NCBI GenBank assembly: GCA_002347565.1
Contig: DDXR01000037.1
Coordinates: 34,925-43,991, forward strand
Direction: 5' to 3'
Length of the DNA stretch: 9,067 bases
Source of the DNA: a bacterium UBP2_UBA2255
GTDB lineage: Bacteria > Edwardsbacteria > AC1 > EtOH8
Made by a program: the position numbers and the translations under genes
The notes under the pieces: generated by a model
Database searches by the model: none
Seen by the model: the letters and a program-made list of their open reading frames with translations, nothing else
What the model was told of the DNA's origin: nothing
Shown here: positions 6,373 through 9,067 of the stretch, piece by piece
How the letters are laid out: each line of letters starts with the position of its first letter
Position numbering within the stretch: position 1 is the first letter of the stretch

Positions 6373-7335
6373 TCACCCCCGTTCCGCCAGCACCACGCCG
6401 GCCAGCACCACCGCGCTGCCGATCACGAACCGGACGGTGACGGCCTCACGGAACACGATCCACGCCAGCGCGGCGGCCACCACCGGCTGGAGGTTGGAGA
6501 TCACCGCCACCTTGCTGGCCTCCATCCGCGACAGGGCCCAGGCCCAGATCAGGTAAGCCACCACCGAGGTCATCACCGCCAGGTACAGCACCGAGAACGC
6601 CCCGGTGGCGGTGACGCGGCCGTAGTCCTGCCACACCATGAACGGCAGGCCCACCGGCAGGAACAGCAGCGCGCCCATCGATAGCGAGATGCCGGTGACC
6701 TCCAGCGGCCGGTAGCGCCGCAGCAGCTTCTTGCTGTAGATGGTGTACACCGCCCAGGTGGCCACGGCGGCCAGCACCAGCAGATCGCCGCCGATGGTCC
6801 GTTTGGCGAACGCCAGCCCCTTGTCGAACAGCACCAGCACCACGCCGGCGAACCCCAGCGCGATGCCCGCGACCTTGGGCCAGGTCGGCCGCTCGCCCAG
6901 GAACAGGCAGGACAGGAACAGCACCATCACCGGCGTCGAGGCGTACAGCAGGGCGCCGTGCGCGGCCGGCGCGTACTTCATGCCGTAGAGGAACAGCCCC
7001 TGGTTGAGGGGCACGCCCAGGGCCGCCAGCGCCAGGAAATGCCCCCAGTCGGCCCGGTCGAACCAGCGGATCCCGAGGCGGGGGACCAGCAGCGCCGCGA
7101 AGATGGCCGCCGATATCAGGAACCGGATGCAGCCCAGCGCGAAGGGCGAGAACTCCAGCAGCCCCAGCTTGACCACCAGGTAGGTGCTGCCGGTGATCAG
7201 CTGGGCGCCGGCCATCACCCAGACCACCGGCGCGTTGGATCGCGGCGGACCGGCCTGAACGAGACCGCCGTCTGCTGGAACCTGGCCATCAGCGGCGATT
7301 TTGGGATTGACAACCGGGCGCATTCCGTTTATCAT
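6373..7335 (-). CDS. EamA/DMT-superfamily transporter
   Basis: A 320-residue inner-membrane protein with two tandem EamA repeats and about ten transmembrane segments. Segment 1 starts near residue 37 (VVWVMAGAQLITGSTYLVV). Repeat 1 closes with STPVMVLFLSCLFLGE, then GIALGFAGVVLVLF (about 133-170). Repeat 2 closes with LQPVVAAALAWIVFREAV, then VIGSAVVLAGVVL (about 282-316). DMT carriers export or import small metabolites such as amino acids or nucleosides, but the substrate cannot be read from sequence. The start is uncertain. The ATG at 7335 and the one at 7323 both lack a clear Shine-Dalgarno site, and the first ~36 residues are a non-conserved, non-hydrophobic extension overlapping the promoter of the divergent PHP gene. 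The only later Met (residue 41) would cut into segment 1. Confidence 0.88.
   Translation of the reverse strand: MINGMRPVVNPKIAADGQVPADGGLVQAGPPRSNAPVVWVMAGAQLITGSTYLVVKLGLLEFSPFALGCIRFLISAAIFAALLVPRLGIRWFDRADWGHFLALAALGVPLNQGLFLYGMKYAPAAHGALLYASTPVMVLFLSCLFLGERPTWPKVAGIALGFAGVVLVLFDKGLAFAKRTIGGDLLVLAAVATWAVYTIYSKKLLRRYRPLEVTGISLSMGALLFLPVGLPFMVWQDYGRVTATGAFSVLYLAVMTSVVAYLIWAWALSRMEASKVAVISNLQPVVAAALAWIVFREAVTVRFVIGSAVVLAGVVLAERG
7307..7335 (+). promoter_or_regulatory. sigma70-type promoter of the PHP gene
   Basis: TTGACA (7307-7312), a 17-nt spacer and TATCAT (7330-7335). The expected start at about 7342-7343 leaves 0-2 nt before the ATG at 7344. No ribosome-binding site precedes the ATG, so the mRNA is predicted to be leaderless. 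Confidence 0.72.
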
Positions 7336-7343
7336 TGTTTTCT

Positions 7344-8069
7344 ATGGAATTGACACCGGCCGACCTGCACACCCATTCGACCTTCTCCGACGGCACGACG
7401 ACGCTGGAGCAGATCGCGGCCATCGCCGGTTCGGCGGGCATGGCCGTGGGGGTGGCCGACCATTGCGGCCCGGGCAGCTTCCAGCTGGACAGCGACGAAA
7501 GGTTCCGGCGCTATTTCGAGGCCGTGTCGCGGCACCCGGTCTACCGGTCGGTCGAGCTGGACCTGGGCCGGGAGATCAACGTCTCGCGGGAAAACCTGAA
7601 GCGCTGCGACTACCTGATCGGCGGGGTCCATTCCCTGGGCGGGCGGGATTTCTTCGACGGCGCGCAGGCATGGACCGACATTCCGGGGCTGCTCGACGGC
7701 ATCCTGGCGGCCATCGATGAAAAGGCCAGGATATTCGATTTCGATATCCTGGCCCATCCCGGTCTGTTGCCGGCGAGCCTGCGTTCCCGCCAGTCAGCGC
7801 TGCTGGATTCCCGCTGGGATCAGCGGCTGATCGGCCTGGCGCTGGAACACGGCTTCGCGCTGGAGATCAGCTCCCGCTGGCAGGTGCCATCGGCCGGGAC
7901 CATCCGCCGTGCGGCGGCGGCCGGGGTCACGTTCGCGCTGGGCTCGGACGCCCACCGGCCGGAGCAGGTGTGCCGGCTGGACCACTCGCTGTCGCTGGCG
8001 GCGGCCTGCGGCCTGACCGACGCCGACCTGTTCCGGCCGGCCCGTCAACTGGCCGAGAAGATCGCCTGA
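7344..8069 (+). CDS. PHP-domain phosphoesterase
   Basis: A 241-residue PHP (polymerase and histidinol phosphatase) protein, a metal-dependent phosphoesterase fold that usually binds two or three divalent metals. The ligand motifs are all present: DLHTHSTFSDG (His9, His11, Asp16), ADH (Asp39/His40), VELDLG (Glu71), GGVHS (His96), LAHPG (His138), LEIS (Glu174) and GSDAH (Asp202, His204). Length and motif order resemble the HisK-type histidinol-phosphatase branch, but that branch also contains phosphoesterases of other or unknown substrate, and no histidine-biosynthesis gene is nearby. The ATG at 7344 is preferred over the in-frame TTG at 7335, because the TTG overlaps the -10 box. The 3' end overlaps the convergent cNMP-binding gene by 25 nt, leaving no space for a terminator. 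Confidence 0.88.
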   Translation: MELTPADLHTHSTFSDGTTTLEQIAAIAGSAGMAVGVADHCGPGSFQLDSDERFRRYFEAVSRHPVYRSVELDLGREINVSRENLKRCDYLIGGVHSLGGRDFFDGAQAWTDIPGLLDGILAAIDEKARIFDFDILAHPGLLPASLRSRQSALLDSRWDQRLIGLALEHGFALEISSRWQVPSAGTIRRAAAAGVTFALGSDAHRPEQVCRLDHSLSLAAACGLTDADLFRPARQLAEKIA

Positions 8070-8503
8070 ATCCGCTCGTTGAGCACGCGGATCCGGGCCG
8101 AAAGGATGCGCGACATGGCCAGCATCATCTTGGCCGCGATCTTGGGGTCCTTCTCGACCAGGTAGGCGATGTGCTTGCGGGTGATGACGAAGATCTCGGT
8201 CTGCTCCAGGGCCACGCAGTTGGCCGAGCGGGGGGCCTTGTCCAGCAGGGACATCTCGCCGAAGAACTTGCCCGGACCGAGCTCGGCCAGGATGACATCG
8301 GTCTGGTCCGCCGGCAGGCTGATCTGGACCTTGCCGCTCTTGATCAGGAACATGCTGTCGCCGGGCATGTCCTTTTGGGCGATCAGCGCGCCGGGCATGA
8401 AGTTTTCGGCATCGGTGGACATGATCTGCGACAGGCGCAACAACTCGTCGTCGGTCAGTTCCTGGAGCAGCACGCAGTCCCGCAGGTAATTGAGGCTTTC
8501 CAT
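8045..8503 (-). CDS. Single-domain cyclic-nucleotide-binding protein (minus copy)
   Basis: A 152-residue protein consisting essentially of one cNMP-binding (CAP_ED) domain with short flanking helices. The phosphate-binding cassette reads KFFGEMSLLDKAPRSA (about 79-94), with Glu83 for the ribose hydroxyl and Arg92 for the cyclic phosphate. A C-terminal helical region (MLAMSRILSARIRVLNERI) follows, with no helix-turn-helix, so it is not a CRP-type regulator. The ATG at 8503 is supported by AAAGGCGGAA just upstream. The longer frame to 8635 runs into the divergent gene and lacks support. It may act as a regulatory subunit or sensor that binds a partner, but no partner is evident. Confidence 0.86.
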   Translation of the reverse strand: MESLNYLRDCVLLQELTDDELLRLSQIMSTDAENFMPGALIAQKDMPGDSMFLIKSGKVQISLPADQTDVILAELGPGKFFGEMSLLDKAPRSANCVALEQTEIFVITRKHIAYLVEKDPKIAAKMMLAMSRILSARIRVLNERIQAIFSAS

Positions 8504-8555
8504 CGGGTTTCCGCCTTTCGCAACGTTAGCTGGCTGTACGACAGTGGAGGACGAC

Positions 8556-9041
8556 ATGACCGACCTGATCGACGCGCTGAAGGGCAACACCCTGTTCCAC
8601 GACCTGACAGCGGCCGAGCTTGAGCGCATCTGCAAGCTGATCTTCCTGCGGGCCTATCCCGAGGGCCGGACCCTGTTCTTCGAGGGGACGACGGGCGAGG
8701 TGATGTACCTGATCCATGCCGGCGAGGTGGCCATCATCAAGACCGGAACCGACCGGAAGGAGATAACGCTGGCGACGCTGGCGCCCGGGAGCTTTTTCGG
8801 CGAGATGTCGATCCTGGACGCCCAGCCGCGGTCGGCATCGGCCCGGGTGGTCCGCGACGCCGAGCTGGTGGTGATAACCAAGAAGGCCTTCGACCAGATG
8901 CTGGAGACCGATCCCGGCATCACCTCGAAGATATTGATCGCCCTGCTGAAGACAGTTTTCTCGCGGCTGCGGGCCGCGGACGAAAAATTCAAGGCGATCA
9001 ACTACGCCGGCGGCGGAGCGCCGGCGGCAGCCAAAGGATAG
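8556..9041 (+). CDS. Single-domain cyclic-nucleotide-binding protein (plus copy)
   Basis: A 161-residue protein of the same architecture as its divergent neighbour. The cassette SFFGEMSILDAQPRSA places Glu83 and Arg92 at the same residue numbers as in the neighbour, and a helical end (ILIALLKTVFSRLRAADEKF) follows. The C-terminus is a short Gly/Ala tail (AGGGAPAAAKG). No DNA-binding domain is present. The ATG at 8556 follows GTGGAGG (8544-8550) at 5 nt. The frame extends upstream to 8490 but would overlap the other gene. The 52-bp gap between the two starts must hold both promoters or overlap the opposing coding ends, and no convincing -35/-10 is visible there. The two genes look like an old duplication, and the ligand (cAMP, cGMP or other) is not determined. 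Confidence 0.87.
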   Translation: MTDLIDALKGNTLFHDLTAAELERICKLIFLRAYPEGRTLFFEGTTGEVMYLIHAGEVAIIKTGTDRKEITLATLAPGSFFGEMSILDAQPRSASARVVRDAELVVITKKAFDQMLETDPGITSKILIALLKTVFSRLRAADEKFKAINYAGGGAPAAAKG

Positions 9042-9067
9042 CAGAAACCCACTTCGATGTCAAGACC

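Noticed and set aside
1..9067. CRISPR array, insertion sequence, prophage or defence island
   Set aside because: No direct repeats, transposase, integrase or terminal inverted repeats are seen; the AddAB-like pair is ordinary DNA-repair machinery.

Overview
The window is GC-rich (about 66-70% in most coding stretches) and bacterial. The gene set is an AddAB-type recombination nuclease, a PerR-type peroxide sensor next to a catalase, DMT and PHP proteins, and stand-alone cyclic-nucleotide-binding proteins. This would suit a Gram-negative, perhaps deltaproteobacterial (Desulfobacterota/Desulfuromonadota-like) genome. That placement is a guess from gene content, because no taxonomic marker is present.

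Layout. (1) 3-3349, plus strand: the C-terminal nuclease end of an AddA-like protein overlaps by 4 nt a full AddB-like gene with a PD-(D/E)XK nuclease and a four-cysteine iron-sulfur site. A hairpin terminator follows. (2) 3410-3690: two divergent tRNA genes, tRNA-Glu(CTC) on minus and tRNA-Gln(CTG) on plus, each with a near-perfect sigma70 promoter and an adjacent terminator. (3) 3757-6274, minus strand: an apparent oxidative-stress operon, perR -> remnant of a bacterioferritin gene -> katA-type catalase -> DUF454 membrane protein. The perR start codon lies inside a 30-bp palindrome that overlaps the -10 region and start site of a strong promoter. (4) 6314-7335, minus: an EamA/DMT-family transporter with its own terminator. 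(5) 7344-8069, plus: a PHP-domain phosphoesterase whose consensus promoter puts the transcription start almost on the ATG. (6) 8045-9041: two divergent, collinear single-domain cyclic-nucleotide-binding proteins without DNA-binding domains.

How the parts fit. The AddAB pair would process DNA double-strand ends. PerR would sense peroxide through a metal site, repress itself, and through read-through repress the catalase and DUF454 gene. The transporter, PHP and cNMP-binding genes have no evident functional link.

I did not find a previously undescribed multi-gene system. The points most worth a second look are the decayed bacterioferritin between perR and the catalase, the operator that straddles the perR start codon, the two promoter/start arrangements implying leaderless or nearly leaderless mRNAs, and the divergent pair of cNMP-binding paralogs.
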